Below are positions 38,425 through 46,453 of a stretch of DNA of 64,000 nt, piece by piece. The stretch comes from a virus. The stretch is from the IMG/VR virus record IMGVR_UViG_3300020176_000011, positions 16,085 to 80,084 of that record; one strand, 5' to 3'. The position numbers and the translations under genes were made by a program. Within the stretch, counting starts at the first letter, position 1. Each line of letters starts with the position of its first letter. The notes beneath the pieces were generated by a model. It did no database searches. It saw only the letters and a program-made list of their open reading frames with translations, and was not told the DNA's origin.

Positions 38425-38610
38425 ATGTCCCATTACGAGCGTCACATTCGCCGGATGGACACTTGGCGTCTTTGTGCTGAGCATGTCTACTATGTGGACC
38501 TTGTTCGCCGTGATCGTCGTGTATTCGGCATGATGGACCATCTCAGCAGCGCACGGGCTGCAGCCTGTTGGCGTGAAATCGTTCGTCGTTCAAACGGAGG
38601 CTTGTCATGA
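38425..38610 (+). CDS. Small basic protein, 61 aa
   Basis: A strong site, TTTGGAGG, precedes ATG 38425. The product (MSHYERHIRRMDTWRLC...) is Arg- and His-rich and helical. It ends with an ATGA overlap into the next gene. Function unknown. Confidence 0.62.
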   Translation: MSHYERHIRRMDTWRLCAEHVYYVDLVRRDRRVFGMMDHLSSARAAACWREIVRRSNGGLS

Positions 38611-38936
38611 AGACCGATTTGTATTTCGAGGTCCACATCACCCTCGATCCGATCATGCCCGAGTCCGAGATGGGCATTCTTCTGCGCTCGCTTACGGTCC
38701 ATCACGGGTTCCGTGTGGCCAAGTTCGTGATGAACGAACAGGACAGCTTCCTGACCACGCGTGGCACCGATTACGACGATGTCGTGCGTCGGACGAAGAA
38801 CATGATCGAGAGCCTTCGTCTGTTCAACTTCCCGATCCGGCGCTACAAGCTGGAGAACACGATCCTGGACACCAAGGCCACGAACACCGATCCGCTCGGG
38901 TGCCTGACGTCCAGTATGCCCGTCGGCGGCAACTGA
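38607..38936 (+). CDS. Hypothetical alpha/beta protein, 109 aa
   Basis: The product (MKTDLYFEVHITLDPIMPE...) alternates strands and helices in a way that suggests a small ferredoxin-like fold (EVHITLDP, then a helix, then RVAKFVM). Overlaps neighbours at both ends (ATGA and TGATG). No catalytic motif seen. Confidence 0.6.
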   Translation: MKTDLYFEVHITLDPIMPESEMGILLRSLTVHHGFRVAKFVMNEQDSFLTTRGTDYDDVVRRTKNMIESLRLFNFPIRRYKLENTILDTKATNTDPLGCLTSSMPVGGN

Positions 38937-39382
38937 TGCGCCAGATCGCGGACGATCAAAGCCTGGGTCCCTTTAGTAGAGGCGAACACGCTACGATCAC
39001 CGAGGTCTTCAACCAATACAGGCTCTCCACGCGAGGTCGCAAAGCCGCGTGGAAAGTTATCAGCCTCGACTGGTATCTAGGTCGAACAGGCAGGTTCTAC
39101 GCCTATCTTCGGGCGCATGAATTCGGTTCGGCTGAGAAACCCGGCAAATATGTGTGGGTGACAATCACCTACATGAACAACAGTCGTGACTCGATTGCTC
39201 AACCCAACATGGTTGAAGCCACCAAGTATGCGATGAGCAACATCAGCTACAGCGGTGGCAAGGTGCGTCGGGTCGAAATCGAAACCGAGAAGGACAGCAA
39301 ACGTGCTGTATGGGATGCATCATGGCCAGAAGTCGTGGGTACTGGAAGCGCAAGGATAGCAGGCGAGCCCGCCGCATCCTGA
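38936..39382 (+). CDS. Hypothetical protein, 148 aa
   Basis: Starts in a TGATG overlap. Soluble mixed alpha/beta protein; the middle (KYVWVTITYMNNSRDSIAQPN) is aromatic-rich. The last 60 bases overlap the next gene. No family recognised. Confidence 0.6.
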   Translation: MRQIADDQSLGPFSRGEHATITEVFNQYRLSTRGRKAAWKVISLDWYLGRTGRFYAYLRAHEFGSAEKPGKYVWVTITYMNNSRDSIAQPNMVEATKYAMSNISYSGGKVRRVEIETEKDSKRAVWDASWPEVVGTGSARIAGEPAAS

Positions 39383-39714
39383 ACCGTTCGCTCGATGTCA
39401 TCACCCAGATCGGTACTGCCAAATTGGCAGTGCTGATGACGGAAAACATGTCGGGCTCGTCGCTGATCGGCAACCGTCGCGAGTTGAGCCGGATCGACAA
39501 GATGACCCAGGAAATCCTGGCGCGTGATGCCCGTCAACAGCAAGAGCTGGATGATTACTTCGATGCTCTCTACGAGCAGGAAGCTGCCCTTTACAAGGAA
39601 GAGGCAGCTCAAGAATACCGGCAGTACCTGAGCGAACTGCAGGACGATTATGGCGATGAGGTGTGGGACAGTCGCTATGATGAACTCGAATCCCACTATG
39701 ATTGGAACTACTGA
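39322..39714 (+). CDS. Charged helical protein, 130 aa
   Basis: ATG 39322 is preferred over ATG 39310 because GGGAT precedes it. The N-terminus is basic (MARSRGYWKRKDSRRARR), and the C-terminal half is acidic with many Glu and Tyr (YEQEAALYKEEAAQEYRQY). Palindrome P9 lies in its coding sequence. Function unknown. Confidence 0.58.
   Translation: MARSRGYWKRKDSRRARRILNRSLDVITQIGTAKLAVLMTENMSGSSLIGNRRELSRIDKMTQEILARDARQQQELDDYFDALYEQEAALYKEEAAQEYRQYLSELQDDYGDEVWDSRYDELESHYDWNY
39415..39431. repeat. Palindrome P9 (17 bp, inside a gene)
   Basis: ACTGCCAAATTGGCAGT within gene 39322-39714, read as Thr-Ala-Lys-Leu-Ala-Val. Confidence 0.87.
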
Positions 39715-39715
39715 C

Positions 39716-40153
39716 ATGACACGAGACGAACTGGTCAGGGTCCTTGAGACTACCTTGAGCATGGGTGGGCACAATATCGCCCTCCGTGCTGAGGTCGTCC
39801 GACAGATCCTGGAGGTGCTGAAGCTGCCGGTGTTTCCGGCGACGCTCACTCCCGAGCTGAATGATGTGATCAGGAGCGCTCGGGCGAACACCAACTATCG
39901 GCAGAACGAGGGGCTGCATCGGGACATCCTGAAGCACCTGATGCCCAAGCCGCTCACGATGTTCGTGTTCTACGCGACGCAGATGAACAGCTACAACCAG
40001 CCCAACGTGCCGAAAATCTTTCGGCACAAGACCAAGGAAGGTGCCGACAAGAACCGCGACGCTGCGATCAGGTTGTCGCCGGACTGCTACATCAACGTCA
40101 GCGAGGTGATCGAAGTGCCCCGCGACGTCAACGATCCGCCGCTCGGCTCATGA
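39716..40153 (+). CDS. Tandem paralogue A, 145 aa
   Basis: First of three consecutive related genes. The N-terminal half is helical. The C-terminal region has the shared pattern KPLTMFVFYAT, a basic strand segment, and NVSEVIEVPRD. ATG 39716 follows the previous stop by one base. Function unknown; see the paralogues at 40150 and 40596. Confidence 0.65.
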   Translation: MTRDELVRVLETTLSMGGHNIALRAEVVRQILEVLKLPVFPATLTPELNDVIRSARANTNYRQNEGLHRDILKHLMPKPLTMFVFYATQMNSYNQPNVPKIFRHKTKEGADKNRDAAIRLSPDCYINVSEVIEVPRDVNDPPLGS

Positions 40154-40584
40154 GCAAGCTGATCGCCAATCTGGACGCCATCATCCAGAGCGCCAAGAAT
40201 GATGGGCGAACGACATCGTTCGTCACCATCGAACTGCTGGAGCAGATTCGGGTGAAGCTGCTCGATCCCACAATGCCGATGGCGATGCCTGTCGAGCTGC
40301 ACGAGCATATCCACACGGCTCGTCGCAATTCGATGACCGACCCGGCGGGTTCGAGGCTTCTGTACAGCACCATTCGTCAGGCTCTGATGCAGCCTGTGAC
40401 GATGTTCATCTACTACGCGACCCTCAAGCACTCGGGTCAGATGAAGATCTACAAATATCTCAAGAAGGAAAGTGCCGAATCGGCTGCACAGTCCTGTCGC
40501 GATGCCACCAACACATGGTCCAACGTGAGCCCTGTGATGGAAGTCCCGTTCGAGAATTCGGACAATCACGTCAACAAGCACTGA
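40150..40584 (+). CDS. Tandem paralogue B, 144 aa
   Basis: Overlaps paralogue A by ATGA. It has the same architecture: helical N-terminus, then QPVTMFIYYAT and NVSPVMEVPFE. The shared C-terminal block suggests a small beta domain of common origin. Function unknown. Confidence 0.65.
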   Translation: MSKLIANLDAIIQSAKNDGRTTSFVTIELLEQIRVKLLDPTMPMAMPVELHEHIHTARRNSMTDPAGSRLLYSTIRQALMQPVTMFIYYATLKHSGQMKIYKYLKKESAESAAQSCRDATNTWSNVSPVMEVPFENSDNHVNKH

Positions 40585-40595
40585 GGAACATCATC

Positions 40596-41048
40596 ATGGA
40601 AAAGCGTGAAATCGTCGTCGAACTCGGCCGCAAGATCAAGGATGCCGAATCCCGTGGTCGCTCCGAGCTGAGCATCTGCGTCGAAGGTGCGAAGTCCGGC
40701 CTGAAGCTGCTGTCCGAGCCGACGCTCGGCGTGCTGCCCAAGGTGCCGACGTCCGAGATGCGCCAGGTCATCCGCGAGGCGATGCAGTCCGGCACCAGCA
40801 TGGACATCTACAACGCCATCTACAAGGAGCTGAACAAGCCGAAGCCGATGTGGGCGTGGTACGCCGAGGTCAATCCGACCGGCCGGACGTCGCCGACGTG
40901 GGAAGTGCGGATGTTCCGCTACGACAACAAGGGCGATGCCGAGAGCAACCGCACCGGCGCCATCGGCATCACGCACAGCTATCGCAACGTCAGCCCGCTG
41001 CTGGAAGTCCCCAGCGACGGCAAGGAAGGCCAGAACCAGTACGCGTAG
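40596..41048 (+). CDS. Tandem paralogue C, 150 aa
   Basis: ATG 40596 with AGGA upstream. The C-terminal block reads KPKPMWAWYAEV, then NVSPLLEVPSD, matching A and B. Codon use looks more optimised (more AAG, CTG, GCC), hinting at higher expression. Function unknown. Confidence 0.65.
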   Translation: MEKREIVVELGRKIKDAESRGRSELSICVEGAKSGLKLLSEPTLGVLPKVPTSEMRQVIREAMQSGTSMDIYNAIYKELNKPKPMWAWYAEVNPTGRTSPTWEVRMFRYDNKGDAESNRTGAIGITHSYRNVSPLLEVPSDGKEGQNQYA

Positions 41049-41075
41049 GGTTCCCATCAACCGAAGGAGATTGTC

Positions 41076-41276
41076 ATGAACCACTTCACTGCTGCGAACG
41101 AAGCGTTCGAGCGGAAGCTCAAGATCACCCGCAAGGGAGGCGACAAGAAGAAGATCGCCGAACTCATCGCGGGCCGAAACGAGTTCGTTCGCAAGTACGC
41201 GGACAGTTTGCGTCTCGCCGACAAGCGTGACGCCGCCGTGCGCATCCTCCAGCAGGACTGCCACCATGTGGCATAG
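41076..41276 (+). CDS. Small basic helical protein, 66 aa
   Basis: GAAGGAG precedes ATG 41076. Lys/Arg-rich helical protein (FERKLKITRKGGDKKKIAEL). It overlaps the next gene by 11 bases. Function unknown. Confidence 0.6.
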   Translation: MNHFTAANEAFERKLKITRKGGDKKKIAELIAGRNEFVRKYADSLRLADKRDAAVRILQQDCHHVA

Positions 41277-41517
41277 TGGCATGGAAGCCTTCTTCGGCTG
41301 GACCCTCGTGGTCCTGATGTGCATCGCTGGGCTCCACTGGATCTACGAGTTCGTCTGGAAACTCTGGTCGCTCCTCGTCCAGATCTGGTTCTGGTCGGAC
41401 TTCAACAAGACCCAGCAGTACGAGTTCGAGCAGTCGCTGGAGAAGCGCAACAGCTGGTTCTTCATGTGGACCGTCGTGCTGTTCGCGATGGTGTGGATCG
41501 TCAGGAACTTCATCTGA
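41266..41517 (+). CDS. Two-pass membrane protein, 83 aa
   Basis: Two hydrophobic segments (about 9-40, rich in Trp and Leu, and 66-82) flank a polar loop. CAGGA precedes ATG 41266. The 31-bp palindrome P10 follows the stop at a distance of 15 bases. It could be a holin or superinfection protein; nothing decides this. Confidence 0.58.
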   Translation: MWHSGMEAFFGWTLVVLMCIAGLHWIYEFVWKLWSLLVQIWFWSDFNKTQQYEFEQSLEKRNSWFFMWTVVLFAMVWIVRNFI

Positions 41518-41532
41518 CGCTTCGTTAGACCA

Positions 41533-41563
41533 CAGGGCTACTGCCAAATTGGCAGTAGCCCTG
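41533..41563. repeat. Palindrome P10 (31 bp, intergenic)
   Basis: A perfect 31-bp palindrome, arms CAGGGCTACTGCCAA and complement around a central A, filling the gap between genes 41266-41517 and 41585-42154. Confidence 0.9.
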
Positions 41564-41584
41564 ACCTGTAACGAGGAGATCAAC

Positions 41585-42154
41585 ATGAACATGAATATGG
41601 ACGAGCTGATCGCAAACAGCTTCATGGATTTCCATCAGAAGGATTTCCATTATCTCTGCGTGCGTCGGTCGCCGACGATGACAGAGAAGTTCTACTTCTT
41701 CGACGGCGACGTGAGTAAGCTGCCCGAGGTGGTGGCTCCCCACGATCATCGCTACCAGTTTCTGACCAAAGCCGTGCGCGGCACGGTCGAGAACCGGGTC
41801 TACAGCCGCGACTATCTGCCCTATGCGGAGTGCGCGACGTTCCAGCGGTTCTCGTATATGACTCCGCTCAACGGCGGCAACGGTTTCACTTGGGCTGCCG
41901 AAGAGAAGCTCTACCTGCAGAGCAGCGAAAGGTATTGGAATAGGTCGTACTGGATGGCGGCCGACGACATTCACACGATCCAGATCATCGAACCGGGCAC
42001 CATCCTCAAGCTGTATCAGTTCGAGGACGTTGTGCCGATCAACAAACCTACCAGCACCTGGATGCTGGACCGCGAACCGCCGAACCTGTCGGGCCTGTAC
42101 CGCAAGCCCACGCCCGACGAGATCAATGGCTTGCTCAAGAGATTGGAGACGTGA
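41585..42154 (+). CDS. Hypothetical protein, 189 aa
   Basis: ATG 41585 is chosen because GAGGAG lies 7 bases upstream; an in-frame TTG at 41549 lies inside palindrome P10 and is rejected. The product is soluble, aromatic-rich and mixed alpha/beta (MNMNMDELIANSFMDFHQ...). The end (KPTPDEINGLLKRLE) is helical. No family recognised. Confidence 0.62.
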   Translation: MNMNMDELIANSFMDFHQKDFHYLCVRRSPTMTEKFYFFDGDVSKLPEVVAPHDHRYQFLTKAVRGTVENRVYSRDYLPYAECATFQRFSYMTPLNGGNGFTWAAEEKLYLQSSERYWNRSYWMAADDIHTIQIIEPGTILKLYQFEDVVPINKPTSTWMLDREPPNLSGLYRKPTPDEINGLLKRLET

Positions 42155-42155
42155 C

Positions 42156-42404
42156 ATGGACCTCAATCACACCGACATCACCGGCAAGACCGGTCAGGAG
42201 TTCGTCTGCCTCATCGGCAAGACCTACCGTCACAATGCCCGCTCGAAATACTACAAGATCGTGGGCGTGGTGTATCTCGGCGAGATGGACCTGTGGGGCC
42301 TGAGCTATCGCGAGAACAACAGCGAGGTCATGCACGTTCGCAGCCACGTCAACTTCTTCGGCACGCAGGCTGGCAGCGAAGACCTGCGCTTCGAACAGGT
42401 TTGA
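42156..42404 (+). CDS. Hypothetical protein, 82 aa
   Basis: Starts one base after the previous stop. Small beta-rich protein (FVCLIGKTYRHNARSKYYK). No motif recognised; part of the tightly packed small-gene operon. Confidence 0.6.
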   Translation: MDLNHTDITGKTGQEFVCLIGKTYRHNARSKYYKIVGVVYLGEMDLWGLSYRENNSEVMHVRSHVNFFGTQAGSEDLRFEQV

Positions 42405-42406
42405 GT

Positions 42407-42853
42407 ATGGTGACCCGAGTGGACAACCAGGCCTACATGCAGATGACGCAGGCTCAGCGTGACGCCTATCACGACAAGCGTCGTCGCGAACAGAACGACG
42501 TGGATCGGAAGCGTCTGCTGAAGATCCCGATGTTCTTGACGCGCGAGTTCACCGACGCGCAAGGCCAGGTCCAGTTCCTGATCATCAAGCGGCACGTCAA
42601 CAAGAGCTGCGCTGGACTGTTCACCATTCACCAGAAGATTCCGAGCTTCTGGCAGCATCATTGGGCGCACTATCAAGCGCCCGGTGTACAGGGCAAATAC
42701 GTCGGCTTCTATTTCGAGAAGGGTCACTACTGCGACGAGTACCCACCGACGATCCTCCAGGACCTGCACGACTACGCGCATGGTGACCTGAAGCCGTTGG
42801 AGGACCGCTACGGTGGTCAGTTCGACCAGTCGCGCTTTCAATGGGAGCTGTGA
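42407..42853 (+). CDS. Hypothetical protein, 148 aa
   Basis: ATG 42407 lies two bases after the previous stop. The first 40 residues are basic helix (QRDAYHDKRRREQNDVDRKR); the rest is strand-rich with His and Tyr residues. No motif recognised. Confidence 0.6.
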   Translation: MVTRVDNQAYMQMTQAQRDAYHDKRRREQNDVDRKRLLKIPMFLTREFTDAQGQVQFLIIKRHVNKSCAGLFTIHQKIPSFWQHHWAHYQAPGVQGKYVGFYFEKGHYCDEYPPTILQDLHDYAHGDLKPLEDRYGGQFDQSRFQWEL

Positions 42854-42854
42854 A

Positions 42855-43178
42855 ATGTCGCTCGATGTGTGGCTGATGAAGACGCAGCCGACCGAGGTGT
42901 TCAGTGCGAACATCACGCACAACCTCAACACGATGGCCGAGGAAGCTGGTGTCTACCAGCACCTGTGGCGGCCGGAAGAGATTGGCATCAGCAAAGCGGG
43001 TGACCTCATTCTTCCTCTGACCGAAGCGGTCAAGAAGATGGAGGAGAACCCGGTGCGTTTCCGTAAGCACAACGCACCGAATGGCTGGGGCACCTATGAA
43101 GGGCTGCTCAAGTTCATCAAGAACTATCTGGCCGCCTGCATCGAGCATCCGGACGCTGAGATCGGAGTGTCGCGATGA
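42855..43178 (+). CDS. Conserved small phage protein of the MSLDVYL type, 107 aa
   Basis: The pattern MSLDVWLMKTQPTEVFSANI, then ITHNLNTMAEEAGVYQHLWR, and NGWGTYEGLLKFIKNYLAAC, is one I recognise from small proteins scattered through phages and bacterial genomes. They have no assigned function. Starts one base after the previous stop; ends in an ATGA overlap. Confidence 0.68.
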   Translation: MSLDVWLMKTQPTEVFSANITHNLNTMAEEAGVYQHLWRPEEIGISKAGDLILPLTEAVKKMEENPVRFRKHNAPNGWGTYEGLLKFIKNYLAACIEHPDAEIGVSR

Positions 43179-43414
43179 GTTGGCAACCGATGCACACGGC
43201 TCCCATCGCCAAGGATGACGATGGTGAGCCACAATACATTCTCGCCGCCGACGAAGACGGCGTGGTCGAGAAAGTCTTTTGGGGCGATTGCGCCGAAGGC
43301 ATGGGTGGCGATGATCCCTGCAATACGTGGTGCATCGCCCACAGTCTCAACGACGAGCGCGGTGGTTGGAGTACCCACCTCGCCGTCAAATGGCAACCGC
43401 TTCCGGAGGCGTAA
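43175..43414 (+). CDS. DUF551-like small protein, 79 aa
   Basis: Begins WQPMHTAPIAKDDDG and ends VKWQPLPEA, the frame of DUF551-type phage proteins (W-P-x-x-TAP at the start, W-x-P-L-P at the end). A second copy of this motif occurs inside gene 44460-45416. Function of the family is unknown. Confidence 0.68.
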   Translation: MSWQPMHTAPIAKDDDGEPQYILAADEDGVVEKVFWGDCAEGMGGDDPCNTWCIAHSLNDERGGWSTHLAVKWQPLPEA

Positions 43415-43660
43415 ATGAGCATCGCATCTTGGTGGAAAGAGTTCACCAAACCTGATCCTGAGATCGAGATGCAAGTCGCTCGGTATCAGGTCCACAAAGG
43501 CGCGGGCTATCTGATCTCTGCCTACGACCACATGGTTCGCAGCGGTCGTAACATGCGCAACTTCATCGTGTCCGACTGGACGGTGAAGAGCCACACCGAT
43601 GGATACTGGCAAGTTAGCCTGCATTTCATCGGACGCAGGATGATGGAGGGCGACCTGTGA
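43415..43660 (+). CDS. Hypothetical protein, 81 aa
   Basis: Starts immediately after the previous stop. Soluble small protein (MSIASWWKEFTKPDPEIEM...). The 3' end overlaps the next start as GTGA. No motif recognised. Confidence 0.58.
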   Translation: MSIASWWKEFTKPDPEIEMQVARYQVHKGAGYLISAYDHMVRSGRNMRNFIVSDWTVKSHTDGYWQVSLHFIGRRMMEGDL

Positions 43661-43899
43661 AGTGCCAGTGGGAACCCGCAGACATCTGGTGCGGTCGGGT
43701 CACCAAGTACAGCGACGGTACGCAGGAGAAGTGGATGATCGGCTACGACGCCACCATTCGCGACAGTCGCAAGCACTACTGCCTGATCAGCCTCAACGAC
43801 GGCATGATCATGCTCAAGAATTCGACGGCCGAAGAGGTGTGCAAGCATCTGACCGAGGCCAAGCTGGAGCCCGACGAGATCGTCAATAGGAGGAACTGA
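43657..43899 (+). CDS. Hypothetical protein, 80 aa
   Basis: GTG start overlapping the previous stop. Small mixed alpha/beta protein (MKCQWEPADIWCGRVTKYS...) ending in a helical TAEEVCKHLTEAKLE. Function unknown; precedes the AlkB-like gene with a TGATG overlap. Confidence 0.58.
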   Translation: MKCQWEPADIWCGRVTKYSDGTQEKWMIGYDATIRDSRKHYCLISLNDGMIMLKNSTAEEVCKHLTEAKLEPDEIVNRRN

Positions 43900-44450
43900 T
43901 GGAAGAACCGTGGTCGATCCGTCTCATTCACGAGACGTTGTGTGAGAGCGTGTTCACCGAACTCAAGCTGGTGATCCCGTTCGAGAAGCGTCCCGACGCT
44001 CCACGCTACGAGTGCTGGATGATGCGCGACACTCTCGCGCCCTACACCTACGGACGCAATCGTGGTGAGCGTACCTATCAGGCCAACGTCATGCCCGATC
44101 TGGTCAAGAAGATCGGCAAGTCGGTTCGTGAAATCCTGGGTGGCGACCGTGAGCCCGAGGGCTGCTTCGCCAACCTGTATCGCGATGCTCACGACCACCT
44201 CGGCTGGCATGCCGACGCCAGCGACATGATCGACCACGAGTACCCGGTCGTCAGCGTCAGCTTCGGCGACCGTCGCCGCATTCAGTTCCGTCCGAACACC
44301 GAGCAGGACAAGGTTACCGAGCTGTGGATGGAGCCCGGCAGCATCACCGTGATGCCCGCTGGCTTCCAGCACACGCATCAGCACCAGATCCCGAAAGAGG
44401 GACGCGTCATCGGCGAGCGCGTCAGTTTGACATATCGCTGGCTCAAGTAG
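43899..44450 (+). CDS. AlkB-like 2-oxoglutarate/Fe(II) dioxygenase
   Basis: A 183-residue protein with the AlkB signature: ANLYRDAHDHLGWHADAS gives HxD (His104, Asp106); a distal His lies in FQHTHQHQ (158-162); and Arg174 and Arg180 in GERVSLTYR bind 2-oxoglutarate. The ANLY motif before HxD is typical of AlkB homologues. The family removes alkyl damage from DNA or RNA bases by oxidation; phages may use it for repair or against base modification. Length is close to the E. coli protein minus its N-terminus. Confidence 0.88.
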   Translation: MEEPWSIRLIHETLCESVFTELKLVIPFEKRPDAPRYECWMMRDTLAPYTYGRNRGERTYQANVMPDLVKKIGKSVREILGGDREPEGCFANLYRDAHDHLGWHADASDMIDHEYPVVSVSFGDRRRIQFRPNTEQDKVTELWMEPGSITVMPAGFQHTHQHQIPKEGRVIGERVSLTYRWLK

Positions 44451-44459
44451 GAGACGACA

Positions 44460-45416
44460 ATGGCAATCCGGAAAAACGACATCGGCAAGCGGGTGAAGTT
44501 CATCAGCTCCATCGACAGGACGACGACCAGGTTCGGTCGGCTGATCACCTATGGTGCGGGCCACTCGGCCGTCATGATCGAGAAGGACGGTCTGATGCCC
44601 GCCGAACGGTTCGAGGAACGCTCGCTGGTCGAGACGGCCAAGCTGAACCTCGCCGAAGTTCAGATCACGAAGACCGACATCGGCCAGACCTTCATGTGGA
44701 ACCCGCCCGCCCCGGCGACCTCGTGCAAGGTGCAGCTGATCGAACTGCGCGTCCATCCGTCCGACGAACGCATCACGTCGGCGCTCGTGCAGGCCAACGG
44801 CCGCCAGTTCGTTGTCTGGGCCAAGCACCTCCAGAAGGAAGACGACGCCACCCCGGCGCTGCCAATTTGGCAGGACATCAGCACCGCCCCGAAGGATCGT
44901 CCGATCCTGCTGATCAATGACAAGGGTCATATGTCCACCTGCGAATGGCGGAAGGATATCTATGGCCTCAATTGCTGGCAGATTGCCAGTAGCACCACCT
45001 ACGCTCAGTTCTTCGGAGCCTACATGTGGTCTGAACTCTTGGCACCGCCGCCGAAGCCGAAGCCCAAGTCGCCGCGTGAAGTCGCCGAGGAGAAGCTGCT
45101 CGCCGCCTACAACGACACGATCAATGTCGCGAACAACACGGCCAGCATGATCCGCAAGGCGAAGCAGAACTACATCGCCGCGCAGAACGCCTACTTCGTC
45201 GAGGTCCAGAAGCAGAACGGCAAGCCCGCCAACTGGCTGATCAAGGAAGGCAAGGTCTACCTCATGATCGACTCTCCGTTCAGCCACTTCTCCAGCGAGA
45301 AGCTGGCCGAGTGGGTGGTCAAGGACCCGGCCAAGTATGCGGCTGCCGCCGCCGACCGGATGCTCTGGCTGAGCCAGCAGCGTCACTACGAGCGGTTCAA
45401 GCAGGGCAACCTGTGA
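44460..45416 (+). CDS. Multi-domain protein with DUF551-like core, 318 aa
   Basis: AGGAG precedes ATG 44460. Residues 1-60 form a small beta domain (VKFISSIDRTTTRFGRLITY). Residues about 137-200 carry a DUF551-like motif (WQDISTAPKDRPILLI). The C-terminal third is a long Lys/Ala/Gln-rich helix, probably coiled coil (about 210-260). Palindrome P11 lies within the DUF551 segment (Leu-Pro-Ile-Trp-Gln). Function unknown. Confidence 0.62.
   Translation: MAIRKNDIGKRVKFISSIDRTTTRFGRLITYGAGHSAVMIEKDGLMPAERFEERSLVETAKLNLAEVQITKTDIGQTFMWNPPAPATSCKVQLIELRVHPSDERITSALVQANGRQFVVWAKHLQKEDDATPALPIWQDISTAPKDRPILLINDKGHMSTCEWRKDIYGLNCWQIASSTTYAQFFGAYMWSELLAPPPKPKPKSPREVAEEKLLAAYNDTINVANNTASMIRKAKQNYIAAQNAYFVEVQKQNGKPANWLIKEGKVYLMIDSPFSHFSSEKLAEWVVKDPAKYAAAAADRMLWLSQQRHYERFKQGNL
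44859..44873. repeat. Palindrome P11 (15 bp, inside a gene)
   Basis: CTGCCAATTTGGCAG within gene 44460-45416. A related palindrome with different arms, CTGGCA-N3-TGCCAG, lies about 100 bases on. Confidence 0.86.
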
Positions 45417-45592
45417 TGCTGGTCGCCATGTTCTATATCCGACTCGCAGGGGCCTTGTGCCTCTGCGTGTTGGCCGGTGGGCTGATCGTCAGTGGTCAGC
45501 CCACCCTGGTCGTCTTCGGTGCGCTCTGCATCGCGGCGGCACTCTGCATGGTTCCGAGCCACAAACACACTCGGGACTACCAACCCATCTGA
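45416..45592 (+). CDS. Small two-pass membrane protein, 58 aa
   Basis: TGATG start overlap. Two hydrophobic segments (about 5-25 and 29-46) and a short basic tail. It lies directly before the lipoprotein gene, so both may act at the envelope. Function unknown. Confidence 0.57.
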   Translation: MLVAMFYIRLAGALCLCVLAGGLIVSGQPTLVVFGALCIAAALCMVPSHKHTRDYQPI

Positions 45593-45602
45593 GGTCATCA
45601 TC

Positions 45603-46013
45603 ATGCTCAAGAAATTTCTGATCGGCGCTGCTGCCCTCCTGCTGCTGGGCTGCAACGAAGACGCCAAGGTGGCCGGTGACAACCTCACCAAGGCCGCCGA
45701 CAACTTCGAAATCACGAGACGCATTCTCTTCGTGAACACCATCACCGACAAGTACCTGCTGGAGATCGTCGGCCGGTGCAGTTTCGGACCGTCCGGTAGT
45801 ACGCCGAAAACGGTCAACGTCATCTGTAAGGTCGGTCCGACCGACTACAAGAAGCATTCCATGGTGATGGGCGACAACACCGTCGTCGTCGTGGAACACC
45901 TGAAGGCGACCAATGTCTCGGTCGACTTCTACCGCGTCACGTTCAAGCCGTCCGCCATCATCCCCGACATCGACATCCGAGGACCGGGGCTGGACCAGGA
46001 GAGCAAGAAATGA
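45603..46013 (+). CDS. Phage beta-sandwich lipoprotein
   Basis: A 136-residue protein with a lipoprotein signal: basic MLKKF, hydrophobic core and lipobox LLGC with Cys17 as the acylation site. The mature part (NLTKAADNFEITRRILF, then NVSVDFYRVTFKPSAIIPDI) matches the beta-sandwich lipoprotein found in many phages as I remember it. Such lipoproteins sit in the host envelope and may block superinfection, but the role is not proven. GAGG is upstream. Confidence 0.78.
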   Translation: MLKKFLIGAAALLLLGCNEDAKVAGDNLTKAADNFEITRRILFVNTITDKYLLEIVGRCSFGPSGSTPKTVNVICKVGPTDYKKHSMVMGDNTVVVVEHLKATNVSVDFYRVTFKPSAIIPDIDIRGPGLDQESKK

Positions 46014-46453
46014 GCACCTACAACGCCGTCAGTATCGCGATCAACAACTTCAGGATCAACGGGAAGAAGCCGAGCGTCTACCTCGACCGAAACTACGAGA
46101 ACCTCGACTTCACCAACTTCGACATGAGCGACAGCAGCGTCGGCGACAGGGCCGTGTTCAGCACCCCGGCCGGTTCGGGTGTGATCGACCTCGGTCGGCC
46201 GTTCGGCTATCGCTTCCTCGTCTTCAAGAAGGTCGACGAGAAGAAGCGTGTCAGCTACCAGATCGTCACCGGCTGCCGTCGCTTCTCGCGCGAGGATGCA
46301 CTGAAGCACCCGAACTGGAACTTCAACACGAAGCAGTACAGGCGTCGGGTTCGCGAAGAAGGTCACTGGGCGAAGCGCGTCGGCATCAAGGAACTGCTGG
46401 CCACCGTCGACCAGCTGGCCAAGTGCCATTGGGGCTACAAGATCCCCCGATGA
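46010..46453 (+). CDS. Hypothetical protein, 147 aa
   Basis: ATGA overlap with the lipoprotein gene. Mixed alpha/beta protein with a basic C-terminal half (YRRRVREEGHWAKRVGIKEL). No family recognised. Confidence 0.6.
   Translation: MSTYNAVSIAINNFRINGKKPSVYLDRNYENLDFTNFDMSDSSVGDRAVFSTPAGSGVIDLGRPFGYRFLVFKKVDEKKRVSYQIVTGCRRFSREDALKHPNWNFNTKQYRRRVREEGHWAKRVGIKELLATVDQLAKCHWGYKIPR

Noticed and set aside
41549-41584. Upstream TTG start for gene 41585
   Set aside because: It lies inside palindrome P10, and the downstream ATG has a good GAGGAG site.
43776-45386. A 536-codon leftward open frame
   Set aside because: Antisense to AlkB-like and DUF551-like genes that have clear motifs.
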